Source: Dickeya lacustris
GTDB taxonomy: Bacteria > Pseudomonadota > Gammaproteobacteria > Enterobacterales > Enterobacteriaceae
Length of the DNA: 64,000 bases
Assembly: GCF_029635795.1 (NCBI RefSeq)
Contig: NZ_CP114280.1
Span: 2,790,001-2,854,000, forward strand
Reading direction: 5' to 3'
Part shown: positions 17,781-26,944 of the stretch, in pieces
Layout: every line of letters starts with the position of its first letter
Numbering within the stretch: position 1 is the stretch's first letter
Position numbers and translations under genes: made by a program
Notes under the pieces: model-generated
What the model was told of the DNA's origin: nothing
The model's database searches: none
The model's input: the letters and a program-made list of their open reading frames with translations, nothing else

Positions 17781-18314
17781 GGTAGTCCTCAGAATGATAG
17801 AATTTGGGTTGAGCAGTGAATTCCGCCAAATTGTTTTTTATGTTCGCTAAAAGCAATGGGATGAATGATATAACCACGGGCAGATAATATAGTGATAAGG
17901 TTTTTGGGTGCGGTATTGAATATTATTCTGTTAATTACCAGTCTTCGGCATTGATAAAAAGGTCGTGTAGAAAAATAAACCGCGTAACGGATTAATTTCA
18001 TCATTCTCATCGGTTGATTCGGGGCTGATACGACCTGACATTATTAATGTGCTTTATGTCTTTTATTAATAAGATATCTTTTATTGAAAAACTTACACAT
18101 CCTTGTGCTGGAGTGAATTTATAGCAAAGGTTTTACATAAGTACAACTATTCTGTATTGATAAAAAACAGATATGCAACATATCATTTTTTTATGATTGT
18201 GGCAGGGAAGTATAACGATATGAAAAGTTTCCATTAATACGGAAATAGTGTTGTTAAATACATCAGGTATTTTTCAGCTTAATATAGAAAGAGCGTATGA
18301 CGTTGGTCAAAATA
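17781..18314. other. AT-rich intergenic region without a convincing gene
   Basis: About 530 bp upstream of the EamA transporter and downstream of putP are clearly AT-rich. The segment should hold the transporter promoter. A 73-codon ORF on the minus strand (17789-18010) lacks a ribosome-binding site and recognisable similarity and is not called. Confidence 0.5.
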
Positions 18315-18340
18315 ATATGGCCCGCCGATTCGGGCCATAT
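18315..18340 (-). terminator. Probable putP terminator
   Basis: A perfect 10-bp inverted repeat ATATGGCCCG / CGGGCCATAT with a six-base loop. On the minus strand it is followed by TATTATTTTG. It lies just beyond the ERIC element downstream of putP. Confidence 0.6.
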
Positions 18341-18344
18341 AGCT

Positions 18345-18472
18345 ATATACCCGTCATACTTCAGGTTGCAGGTGCGTTAGCTTTCCTCGCTCACCCCAGT
18401 CACTGACTTGAGTAAGCGCCTGGGGATTCGCTGCGTTGCTGCCTTCCTGCAACTCGAATTATTTAGGGTTAG
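18345..18472. repeat. ERIC (IRU) element
   Basis: The central CGCTCACCCCAGTCACT and CGCCTGGGGATTCGC blocks correspond to the conserved core of enterobacterial repetitive intergenic consensus elements, including the regions used for ERIC primers. The ends form a long imperfect inverted repeat (GGTTGCAGG near 18364 and CCTGCAACT near 18446). It is about 128 bp, the usual full length, and lies in the putP 3' region. Confidence 0.9.
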
Positions 18473-18487
18473 ATGGATATATTCTCA

Positions 18488-19987
18488 TCAGGCGTCTGCT
18501 GGTGCGGATTTAAACGTCTGCTCGGCTTGCTGAAAACGTGCGGTAACAACCGCAGACGGTGCGCGGCCCAGCAGGCTGACGACCACTATCGATAATGATG
18601 CCAGCAGGAAGCCGGGAATAATTTCATACAGTTTCAGCCAGCCGTACTGTTTCCAGATAATCACGGTGGCGGCCCCTACCAACATCCCGACCAGCGCGCC
18701 GTTGCGCGTCATGCGTGGCCACAGCAGGGAAATCAGGATAACCGGGCCGAATGCGGCACCAAATCCGGCCCAGGCGTAGCTGACCAGCCCCAGCACCCGG
18801 TTTTCCGGGTTGACCGCCAGCGCAATGGCTATGACTGAGACTAACAGCACCATGGCGCGCCCAACCCAGACCAGCTCTCGCTGGCTGGCGTTTTTACGCA
18901 AAAATGGCTTGTATAAATCTTCGGTAATCGCACTCGAGCAGACCAACAACTGGCAACTGAGTGTACTCATCACCGCCGCCAGAATCGCGGACAGCAGCAC
19001 ACCGGCTATCCACGGGTTGAACAACAGGCGTGCCAGTTCGATAAACACCCGCTCACCATTCTGGCTGACATTGCCTGCCTGCGAGGGGTTGCCGGTGAAA
19101 TAAGCGATGCCGAAGAACCCGACGGTGACGGCCCCGGCCAGGCACAGCACCATCCAGGTCATGCTGATGCGGCGGGCGTTGCGAATGGTGTGATGCGAGT
19201 CGGCGGCCATAAAGCGCGCCAGAATATGCGGCTGGCCGAAATAGCCAAGCCCCCAGCCCAGTAATGACAGGATTGCGATGGTATCCAGGCCTTTGAACAT
19301 GTCCAGATTGGCCGGGTTTTTAGCGGCGATAACCGCAAGTGAGGGCGCTACGCCGCCAACGGAGAGGATAACGATGATTGGCGTTAGGATCAGGGCGAAG
19401 ATCATCAGGCTGGCCTGGACGGTGTCCGTCCAACTGACGGCCAGATAACCGCCGATGAAGGTATAGGCGATGGTGGCGGCGGCCCCGGCCCACAGCGCGG
19501 TGTCGTAGCTCATGCCGAAGGTGCTTTCAAACAGCCGTGCGCCCGCGACGATACCAGACGCGCAATAGATAGTGAAAAACACCAGAATTACCAGCGCAGA
19601 GATAACCCGCAACAGCTTGCTTTTGTCTTCAAAGCGGTGGCTAAAGTAATCCGGCAGGGTCAGCGCGTTGTGGTTAATTTCGGTGTGTACGCGCAGGCGG
19701 CCAGCCACCCATGTCCAGTTCAGATAAGCGCCGATGGTCAGCCCAATGGCTATCCAGCTCTCAGAAATACCGGACAGGAACACTGCGCCCGGCAGCCCCA
19801 TCAGCAGCCAGCCGCTCATGTCGGATGCGCCAGCGGATAACGCCGTGACGACGCTACCCATGCGGCGGCCACCGAGAATGTAGTCGCCAAAATTGTGGGT
19901 GGCGCGGTAAGCCATCAGGCCTATCAATACCATGCCGAAAATGTACACCAGAAAAGTGACCAGCAGCGGTGTGCTCAGGGTGGTCAT
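18488..19987 (-). CDS. putP: Sodium/proline symporter
   Basis: The 499-aa SSS-family protein has about 13 membrane segments and the motifs RRMGSVVTALSAGASDMSGW and GWGLGYFGQPHILARFMA typical of PutP. It imports proline with sodium for use as carbon, nitrogen or osmoprotectant. The start at 19987 (MTTLSTPLLV) follows GGAGATAATC; the open frame reaches 71 codons further back through the control region, which is not coding. It is divergent from putA. Confidence 0.95.
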   Translation of the reverse strand: MTTLSTPLLVTFLVYIFGMVLIGLMAYRATHNFGDYILGGRRMGSVVTALSAGASDMSGWLLMGLPGAVFLSGISESWIAIGLTIGAYLNWTWVAGRLRVHTEINHNALTLPDYFSHRFEDKSKLLRVISALVILVFFTIYCASGIVAGARLFESTFGMSYDTALWAGAAATIAYTFIGGYLAVSWTDTVQASLMIFALILTPIIVILSVGGVAPSLAVIAAKNPANLDMFKGLDTIAILSLLGWGLGYFGQPHILARFMAADSHHTIRNARRISMTWMVLCLAGAVTVGFFGIAYFTGNPSQAGNVSQNGERVFIELARLLFNPWIAGVLLSAILAAVMSTLSCQLLVCSSAITEDLYKPFLRKNASQRELVWVGRAMVLLVSVIAIALAVNPENRVLGLVSYAWAGFGAAFGPVILISLLWPRMTRNGALVGMLVGAATVIIWKQYGWLKLYEIIPGFLLASLSIVVVSLLGRAPSAVVTARFQQAEQTFKSAPADA

Positions 19988-20180
19988 GATTATCTCCATT
20001 GTGATGCGAGTCCGTGAGTACCCAGTGTAATGACGAAAATCGTCAGGTTTCACCGGGTTGTACCTTTTCATCCGTGCGTCGAAAGGTCGCCGTTTATAAG
20101 CCTTGTTCCCTTTCTTCCCTGCCGGGTATGACGGTGGATTGGGTACGAAAATGTGATGAAAAAGATAAAACGTTAACAAG

Positions 20181-20196
20181 GTTGCACAAGGTTGCA
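20181..20196. promoter_or_regulatory. PutA operator pair in the putP-putA control region
   Basis: Two GTTGCA motifs at 20181-20186 and 20191-20196 lie one helical turn apart in the 299-bp divergent region. GTTGCA is the known core bound by the PutA ribbon-helix-helix domain in E. coli. They suggest the usual autorepression of putA and putP when proline is absent. Confidence 0.7.
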
Positions 20197-20286
20197 ACAT
20201 GCCGGATAGTAACGTTGCCTTTCAACACGGCGTTGTGAATGACATGACGTTGTTACTGACACGACTTTCTTCTAACAGGAGTGGGT

Positions 20287-23200
20287 ATGGGCACCACCAC
20301 GATGGGCGTTAAACTCGATGAGGCCACGCGTGAACGCCTCAAAGCCGCCGCACAGCGCATTGATCGCACCCCGCACTGGCTGATTAAACAAGCCATTTTC
20401 AGCTATCTCGAACGCCTGGAAAGTGGTGCTGACACCCCTGAAATCCCTCTTGCTCCCGGCCAGGAGCCACTTGAGGTGACAGAGATTATGCCGCAATCGG
20501 CGCAAGAAGAAACCCATACGCCGTTTTTAGCTTTTGCCGGGCAGGTCTTGACGCAGTCGGTGTTGCGCTCGGCGATTACGGCAGCTTACCGGCGGCCGGA
20601 AACCGAAATGGTGCCGATGCTACTCGAACAGGCGCGCATGCCGGTGGCATTGTCGCAGGCGGTCAGTGCGCAAGCCGCCTCGCTGGTGGAAAAACTGCGC
20701 GAGCAGAACGCTGGCGGTCGCAGCGGCATGGTGCAACGGCTGTTGCAGGAGTTTTCGCTGTCCTCGCAAGAGGGTGTGGCGTTGATGTGTCTGGCGGAAG
20801 CCTTGCTGCGTATTCCCGATAAACCGACGCGAGATGCGTTAATCCGCGACAAAATCGGCCACGGCAACTGGCAGGCGCATCTTGGCCACAGCGCCTCGCT
20901 GTTTGTGAATGCCGCCACCTGGGGATTACTGCTCACCGGAAAACTGGTGGCGACCCACAACGAGTCGCATCTTTCCGGCGCGCTGAACCGCATGATTAGC
21001 AAAAGCGGCGAACCCCTGGTGCGCAAAGGCGTCGATATGGCGATGCGTTTAATGGGCGAGCAGTTTGTCACCGGTGAAAATATTGCCAGAGCCTTGGCCA
21101 ATGCCCGTAAGCGTGAAGAGCGCGGCTTTCGCTACTCTTACGACATGCTGGGCGAGGCGGCGCTCACCGCCGAGGATGCCAGCGCTTATCTGGCTGCGTA
21201 TCAGCAGGCTATTCATGCCATTGGCCGGGCGGCCTGCGGGCGCGGTATTTACGAAGGCCCCGGTATTTCCATCAAGCTTTCGGCGCTGCACCCACGCTAT
21301 AGCCGGGCGCAGTATCAGCGGGTGATGAGCGAGTTGTACCCGCGCCTGCTGTCGCTAACGCTGCTGGCGCGCCAGTACGACATCGGCATTAATATTGACG
21401 CCGAGGAAGCTGACAGGCTGGAGCTGTCGCTCGATCTGCTGGAGCGTTTATGCTTTGAGCCGCAACTGGCGGGCTGGAACGGCATTGGTTTTGTGATTCA
21501 GGCTTACCAGAAGCGCTGCCCGTTTGTGATTGACGCATTGATTGATATGGCGCGCCGCAGTCAGCGCCGCTTAATGGTGCGGCTGGTGAAAGGGGCCTAT
21601 TGGGACAGTGAAATCAAGCGCGCGCAAATCGACGGGCTGGAGGGCTACCCGGTCTATACCCGTAAGGTGTATACCGATGTCTCGTATCTGGCCTGTGCCC
21701 GCCGCTTGCTGGCGGTGCCGAATCTGATTTATCCGCAGTTTGCCACCCACAATGCTCACACGGTGAGCGCCATCTACCATCTGGCGGGCAATAATTACTA
21801 TCCGGGGCAGTATGAGTTTCAGTGCCTGCACGGTATGGGGGAACCGCTGTATGACCAGGTGGTTGGCCCGCTCGCCGAAGGGAAACTCAATCGTCCATGC
21901 CGGATTTACGCACCGGTCGGCAGCCATGAAACCCTGCTGGCTTATCTGGTGCGTCGTTTGCTGGAAAACGGTGCGAATACGTCATTTGTTCACCGTATTG
22001 CTGACCCAACGGTAACGCCGGATGCGCTGGTGGCAGACCCGGTTGCCGAAGTAGAGGCGCTGGCGGAGCACGAAGGCCAGATAGGGCTGGCGCATCCCCG
22101 TATTGTGTTGCCGCGCGCGCTGTATGGCCGGGCGCGGCGCAATGCTGCCGGGCTGGATTTATCTAATGAGCATCGGCTGGCGTCACTCTCCAGCGCCTTA
22201 CTCTCCAGTGTGTCGCAGCCGTGGCGCACCGCCCCTGTATTGGGGCAAACCGGTGATGACGGTGGTGAAACGACTCCGGTCATCAACCCGGCTAACACCG
22301 GTGATGTGGTCGGTTATGTGCAGGAAGCCAGCCCCGCGCAGATTGCCGCTGCGCTGGCGCTGTCAGTCAGTGGTGCGGAGCTGTGGTTCGCCACACCTGC
22401 CCACCAGCGCGCGGCGATTTTATTGCGTGCAGCCGATGACATGGAAAACCAACAACAGCAGTTATTGGGCTTGCTGGTGCGCGAGGCCGGGAAAACCCTG
22501 GCGAACGCGATTGCCGAAGTGCGCGAAGCGGTGGATTTCTTACGTTATTACGCCGTACAGGTGAGCGAGCGGTTTAATAATCATGATTATCGCCCATTAG
22601 GGCCGGTGGTGTGCATCAGCCCGTGGAATTTCCCGCTGGCTATCTTTACCGGCCAGATTGCCGCCGCGCTTGCCGCTGGCAATAGCGTGCTGGCCAAGCC
22701 CGCCGAGCAAACGCCGCTGATTGCCGCCCAGGCGGTGCGCATTCTGCATGAGGCTGGCGTGCCTGTGGATGCGCTGCAATTGCTGCCGGGCGAGGGGGCG
22801 CGCGTTGGCGCGGCGTTGGTGGCAGACGAACGGGTGCGCGGCGTGATGTTTACCGGTTCCGGCGCGGTGGCCGCGCAGTTGCAGCGTGCACTGGCCGGGC
22901 GGCTTGACCCGCAGGGCCGCCCGATACCGCTGATTGCCGAAACCGGCGGTATCAACGCCATGATTGTCGATTCTTCTGCGCTCACCGAGCAGGTGGTTGC
23001 CGACATCATGACGTCGGCGTTTGACAGCGCCGGTCAGCGTTGCTCGGCGCTGCGCTTGTTGTGTGTGCAACAGGAAGTGGCGCAAAAGACCCTCTCGATG
23101 CTGCAAGGCGCAATGGCGCAATACCGCATGGGCAACCCTGACCGCCTGACGACCGACATCGGGCCACTGATTGATGCAGAGGCCAAACAGCAGATAGCGC

Positions 23201-24279
23201 GCCATATTCAGGCGCTGCGTGCCCGTGGGCGCACGGTGTATCAGGCGGCCTCGCCCGATGCCGCAGACGAAGCACAATGGGCGCGCGGTCATTTCATTGC
23301 GCCAACGCTGATTGAGCTTGAAAGCGTTGAGGAACTGCGCCATGAGGTGTTTGGCCCGGTACTGCATGTGGTGCGTTATGCCCGCCACGAGCTGGATACG
23401 CTGATAGCGCACATTAATGCCGCCGGGTATGGCCTGACAATGGGGCTGCATACCCGTATTGATGAAACGATAGCGCAGGTGAGCGCGCAGGCGAAGGTCG
23501 GCAACCTGTATGTCAACCGTAACATGGTTGGCGCGGTGGTCGGGGTGCAGCCCTTTGGCGGCGAAGGGCTCTCGGGCACCGGGCCAAAAGCCGGTGGGCC
23601 GCTGTATCTCTACCGGTTATTGTCGCGCTGCCCATCGGCGGCTCGCGTGTTGCACGCTGACCATCATGAAGCGTACGCGCCGGTCGCGCCGGGGCTGCAT
23701 CCCGCCTGGCAGCCAGCGCTGGGCGCGCTGGAACACTGGGCGCGCCAGACACAGCGTGACGGTGTGGTTGCCTGCTGCCAGCGTTACGGCGAACTGACGC
23801 AAACTGGCCGGGGCTGGCAATTGCCGGGGCCGACCGGTGAGCGCAATACCTACACGCTGCACCCGCGTGAGCAGGTGCTGTGCGTGGCCGATAACGATGA
23901 TGACGCGCTGGTGCAACTGGCCGCTGTGCTGGCGGCAGGCAGCCGGGCGCTGTGGCTCGATACACCCGAGCGGCAGGCGTTATATCAACAACTGCCGGAG
24001 CCTGTACAGGCGCGGCTGGCGTTTTGTCGCGACCCGTTGGCCGATGATGACTACATTGATGCGATTGATGCGATTGATGCGGCGCTGTTTCATGGCGATG
24101 CCGACAAGCTGCGCCACCTGTGTGAGCAACTGGCGCAGCGCGACGGGCCGCTGGTCAGCGTGCAGGGGTTTGCCTGCGGCGAAACGGATATTGTGCTGGA
24201 GCGGTTGCTGACAGAACGCTCGCTGAGTATTAACACGGCGGCGGCGGGCGGCAATGCGAGCCTGATGACGATGGGTTAG
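20287..24279 (+). CDS. putA: Trifunctional PutA: repressor, proline dehydrogenase and P5C dehydrogenase
   Basis: The 1330-aa protein starts with a ribbon-helix-helix DNA-binding domain (residues 1-50, MGTTTMGVKLDEATRERLK). The FAD-dependent proline dehydrogenase barrel follows (about 240-590), then an aldehyde dehydrogenase domain (about 650-1120) with ETGG and the catalytic Cys in FDSAGQRCSALR, and a C-terminal domain. It oxidises proline to glutamate at the membrane and represses put genes when proline is low. The start at 20287 matches E. coli; a GTG two codons earlier is possible. A threefold 9-bp repeat encodes IDAIDAIDA near residue 1260. Confidence 0.96.
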   Translation: MGTTTMGVKLDEATRERLKAAAQRIDRTPHWLIKQAIFSYLERLESGADTPEIPLAPGQEPLEVTEIMPQSAQEETHTPFLAFAGQVLTQSVLRSAITAAYRRPETEMVPMLLEQARMPVALSQAVSAQAASLVEKLREQNAGGRSGMVQRLLQEFSLSSQEGVALMCLAEALLRIPDKPTRDALIRDKIGHGNWQAHLGHSASLFVNAATWGLLLTGKLVATHNESHLSGALNRMISKSGEPLVRKGVDMAMRLMGEQFVTGENIARALANARKREERGFRYSYDMLGEAALTAEDASAYLAAYQQAIHAIGRAACGRGIYEGPGISIKLSALHPRYSRAQYQRVMSELYPRLLSLTLLARQYDIGINIDAEEADRLELSLDLLERLCFEPQLAGWNGIGFVIQAYQKRCPFVIDALIDMARRSQRRLMVRLVKGAYWDSEIKRAQIDGLEGYPVYTRKVYTDVSYLACARRLLAVPNLIYPQFATHNAHTVSAIYHLAGNNYYPGQYEFQCLHGMGEPLYDQVVGPLAEGKLNRPCRIYAPVGSHETLLAYLVRRLLENGANTSFVHRIADPTVTPDALVADPVAEVEALAEHEGQIGLAHPRIVLPRALYGRARRNAAGLDLSNEHRLASLSSALLSSVSQPWRTAPVLGQTGDDGGETTPVINPANTGDVVGYVQEASPAQIAAALALSVSGAELWFATPAHQRAAILLRAADDMENQQQQLLGLLVREAGKTLANAIAEVREAVDFLRYYAVQVSERFNNHDYRPLGPVVCISPWNFPLAIFTGQIAAALAAGNSVLAKPAEQTPLIAAQAVRILHEAGVPVDALQLLPGEGARVGAALVADERVRGVMFTGSGAVAAQLQRALAGRLDPQGRPIPLIAETGGINAMIVDSSALTEQVVADIMTSAFDSAGQRCSALRLLCVQQEVAQKTLSMLQGAMAQYRMGNPDRLTTDIGPLIDAEAKQQIARHIQALRARGRTVYQAASPDAADEAQWARGHFIAPTLIELESVEELRHEVFGPVLHVVRYARHELDTLIAHINAAGYGLTMGLHTRIDETIAQVSAQAKVGNLYVNRNMVGAVVGVQPFGGEGLSGTGPKAGGPLYLYRLLSRCPSAARVLHADHHEAYAPVAPGLHPAWQPALGALEHWARQTQRDGVVACCQRYGELTQTGRGWQLPGPTGERNTYTLHPREQVLCVADNDDDALVQLAAVLAAGSRALWLDTPERQALYQQLPEPVQARLAFCRDPLADDDYIDAIDAIDAALFHGDADKLRHLCEQLAQRDGPLVSVQGFACGETDIVLERLLTERSLSINTAAAGGNASLMTMG
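24055..24081 (+). repeat. In-frame 9-bp tandem repeat inside putA
   Basis: Three perfect copies of ATTGATGCG encode Ile-Asp-Ala three times in the C-terminal part of PutA, where E. coli PutA has no such run. Copy-number change would preserve the reading frame. Confidence 0.85.
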
Positions 24280-24286
24280 GTTGACC

Positions 24287-24312
24287 GAAAAGGCGGCAAT
24301 CGCCGCCTTTTC
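24287..24312. terminator. Bidirectional terminator between putA and ppiC
   Basis: A perfect 11-bp stem GAAAAGGCGGC / GCCGCCTTTTC with a short loop has a T-rich side in both directions. It lies between the convergent putA and ppiC genes and can serve both. Confidence 0.88.
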
Positions 24313-24332
24313 CTTAATCGCGGTGGAGCACT

Positions 24333-24614
24333 TTAATTGCGGTACAGCACTTTGATAATGTGATAGCCGAACTGGGTTTTCACCGGGCCAAAAGGCTTGA
24401 GCAGTTCGCAGGAAAACACCGCTTTATCAAAATCCGGCACCATATCGCCTTTGCGGAATTCCCCCAAATCCCCGCCGTTACGCTTTGACGGACAGGTGGA
24501 GTGTTTTTTTGCTAATTGCTGAAAATCCGCGCCTTTTTCCAGTTGAGCCAGAATATCGGTGGCCTGTTGCTCGGTATCCACCAGAATGTGCAGTGCTGCT
24601 GCGGTATTTGCCAT
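24333..24614 (-). CDS. ppiC: Peptidyl-prolyl cis-trans isomerase C (parvulin)
   Basis: The 93-aa protein is a single parvulin domain, the same length as E. coli PpiC, with ALHILV at the start, [21 protein letters not shown] in the middle and [10 protein letters not shown] at the end. It catalyses proline isomerisation in the cytoplasm. The start at 24614 ([12 protein letters not shown]) matches the family; the open frame extends 15 codons upstream. It is divergent from rep, as in E. coli. Confidence 0.95.
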   Translation of the reverse strand: MANTAAALHILVDTEQQATDILAQLEKGADFQQLAKKHSTCPSKRNGGDLGEFRKGDMVPDFDKAVFSCELLKPFGPVKTQFGYHIIKVLYRN

Positions 24615-24797
24615 CGTTGCGCTCCTTTGAGCTAAGAGAAAGCGAAGGTTAGACGCCACAGCCTACCACCCGCATTCCTTGAAAGGAAATGCGGGGCGTC
24701 TTCAGGCATTGGCGAATGGTGCTCACCCTAGGGCGGGATTTTGCTACACTCAGCCTCTGCTAACTTCCCTTTCTGTTTGATAGTCGGGTAACTCACC

Positions 24798-26822
24798 ATG
24801 CGCATGAACCCCAGCCAACAACACGCCGTTGAATTTGTGACCGGGCCCTGTCTGGTCTTAGCGGGGGCAGGGTCGGGAAAAACCCGCGTTATTACCCAAA
24901 AAATTGCCCACTTAATTCGCGCCTGCGGCTATCAGGCGCGCCACATTGCTGCCGTCACCTTTACCAACAAAGCGGCGCGTGAAATGAAAGAGCGTGTGGC
25001 GCAAACGCTGGGGCGGCAGGAAACGCGGGGCCTGCTGATCGCCACTTTTCATACGCTCGGGCTTGAGATAATCAAGCGCGAATACGCTGCGCTGGGCATG
25101 AAATCCAACTTTTCGCTGTTTGACGATCAGGACCAGCTGGCGCTGCTCAAAGAGTTGACTGAACCGTGGCTACAGCAGGATAAAGACCAACTGCAACAGC
25201 TGATTTCAACGCTGTCGAACTGGAAAAACGACCTGATTGACCCGGTACAGGCGGCGGCTGGCGCGCGCTCTGAACGCGACCGGTTGTTTGCGCACTGCTA
25301 CCGTTTGTATAACGAACACCTGCGCGCCTGTAATGTGCTGGATTTTGACGATCTCATCCTGCTGCCGACGCTGTTGCTAAAACGCAATGAGGAGGTGCGC
25401 GAGCGTTGGCAAAACCGCCTGCGTTATCTGCTGGTAGACGAATATCAGGACACCAACACCAGCCAGTATGAACTGGTGAAACTGCTGGTTGGCAGCCGGG
25501 CGCGCTTTACCGTGGTCGGTGATGATGACCAGTCGATTTACTCCTGGCGCGGCGCTCGCCCGCAAAACCTGTCGCTGTTGCAGCAAGATTTCCCGCAGTT
25601 GCAGGTGGTCAAACTGGAGCAGAATTACCGTTCTTCCGGGCGCATCCTGAAAGCGGCCAACATCCTGATTGCCAATAATCCGCATGTGTTCGAAAAGCGG
25701 CTTTACTCCGAGCTCGGTTACGGTGAGGTGCTGAAAATCATCACCGCCAACAATGAAGATCACGAAGCCGAGCGGGTGGTCGGCGAGCTTATCGCTCATC
25801 ACTTTATTCAAAAAACCCAGTACGGCGATTACGCCATTTTGTATCGCGGCAACCATCAGTCCCGGCTATTTGAAAAGGTACTGATGCAAAACCGTATTCC
25901 CTATCGTATTTCCGGCGGCACGTCATTTTTCTCACGCCCGGAAATCAAAGATTTGCTGGCGTATCTGCGGGTATTAACCAACCCGGATGATGACAGCGCC
26001 TTCTTGCGCATCGTCAACACGCCAAAACGGGAGATTGGCCCGGCGACGCTGCAAAAGCTCGGGGAGTGGGCCAGCCAGCGTAATCGCAGCCTGTTCAGCG
26101 CCAGCTTTGATGTCGGGCTGGCCCAGCGCCTTAGCGGGCGCGGGCTCGAATCATTGCAGCGTTTCACCGGCTGGATGGCGGACATCGCCCGGCTGTCAGA
26201 GCGTGAGCCGGTGAACGCCGTGCGTGATTTAATCCGTGGGCTGGATTACGAAAGCTGGTTATATGAAACCTCACCCAGCCCGAAAGCGGCAGAAATGCGC
26301 ATGAAGAACGTCAACCTGCTGTTTACCTGGATGACGGAAATGCTCGCGGGTAGCGATCTTGACGAGCCGATGACGCTCACGCAGGTGGTGACGCGTTTCA
26401 CCCTGCGCGACATGATGGATCGCAACGAAGCGCAAGAAGAGCGCGATCAGGTGCAACTGATGACGTTACATGCCTCGAAGGGCCTGGAGTTCCCTTATGT
26501 CTATCTGGTGGGCATGGAAGAAGGGTTACTGCCACACCAAACCAGCATCGATGAAGACAATGTTGATGAGGAGCGGCGGCTGGCTTACGTCGGCATTACG
26601 CGGGCGCAAAAAGAGCTGACGTTTACTCTGTGCCGCGAGCGACGTCAGTATGGCGAGCTGATTCGCCCGGAACCCAGCCGATTTTTGCTGGAGTTACCGC
26701 AGGATGATGTGATGTGGGAAACCGAGCGCAAGGTGGTGAGCGCGCAAGAGCGCATGCAAAAAGGGCAAAACCATTTGGCCAATTTGCGCGCGCAACTGGC
26801 GAAGGCCAGAGACAAGGAGTAA
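24798..26822 (+). CDS. rep: ATP-dependent DNA helicase Rep
   Basis: The 674-aa superfamily 1A helicase carries Walker A GAGSGKT (residues 23-29), motif II DEYQDTN, motif [15 protein letters not shown] and motif [14 protein letters not shown]. Rep moves 3' to 5' and clears proteins ahead of the replication fork, in contact with DnaB. Sequence and length are close to E. coli Rep (673 aa). It starts [14 protein letters not shown] after a weak ribosome-binding site. Confidence 0.97.
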   Translation: MRMNPSQQHAVEFVTGPCLVLAGAGSGKTRVITQKIAHLIRACGYQARHIAAVTFTNKAAREMKERVAQTLGRQETRGLLIATFHTLGLEIIKREYAALGMKSNFSLFDDQDQLALLKELTEPWLQQDKDQLQQLISTLSNWKNDLIDPVQAAAGARSERDRLFAHCYRLYNEHLRACNVLDFDDLILLPTLLLKRNEEVRERWQNRLRYLLVDEYQDTNTSQYELVKLLVGSRARFTVVGDDDQSIYSWRGARPQNLSLLQQDFPQLQVVKLEQNYRSSGRILKAANILIANNPHVFEKRLYSELGYGEVLKIITANNEDHEAERVVGELIAHHFIQKTQYGDYAILYRGNHQSRLFEKVLMQNRIPYRISGGTSFFSRPEIKDLLAYLRVLTNPDDDSAFLRIVNTPKREIGPATLQKLGEWASQRNRSLFSASFDVGLAQRLSGRGLESLQRFTGWMADIARLSEREPVNAVRDLIRGLDYESWLYETSPSPKAAEMRMKNVNLLFTWMTEMLAGSDLDEPMTLTQVVTRFTLRDMMDRNEAQEERDQVQLMTLHASKGLEFPYVYLVGMEEGLLPHQTSIDEDNVDEERRLAYVGITRAQKELTFTLCRERRQYGELIRPEPSRFLLELPQDDVMWETERKVVSAQERMQKGQNHLANLRAQLAKARDKE

Positions 26823-26887
26823 CGGCGCGTCAACGGTAGGCGTGATATCTATTCATACCGCACGGCGATCGCCATGAAATACGATAA

Positions 26888-26918
26888 AAAGAAAACGCCG
26901 GGCAGAGTGCCCGGCGTT
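26888..26918 (-). terminator. Terminator of the exo-polygalacturonase gene
   Basis: The stem AACGCCGGGCA / TGCCCGGCGTT is followed on the minus strand by TTCTTTTTAT. It lies 27 nt after the polygalacturonase stop codon and also separates that gene from rep. Confidence 0.85.
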
Positions 26919-26944
26919 GGTATCGTGTTCAGTGGGCCGAGGCC

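Noticed and set aside
17789..18010. 73-codon minus-strand ORF upstream of the EamA transporter
   Set aside because: No ribosome-binding site, low-complexity AT-rich region, no recognisable similarity.
19988..20200. 71-residue N-terminal extension of PutP
   Set aside because: The stretch is the put control region with operators, and PutP of other bacteria starts at the position chosen.
22597..23451. 284-codon ORF on the minus strand of putA
   Set aside because: Antisense to a fully conserved gene; a by-product of GC-rich codon use.
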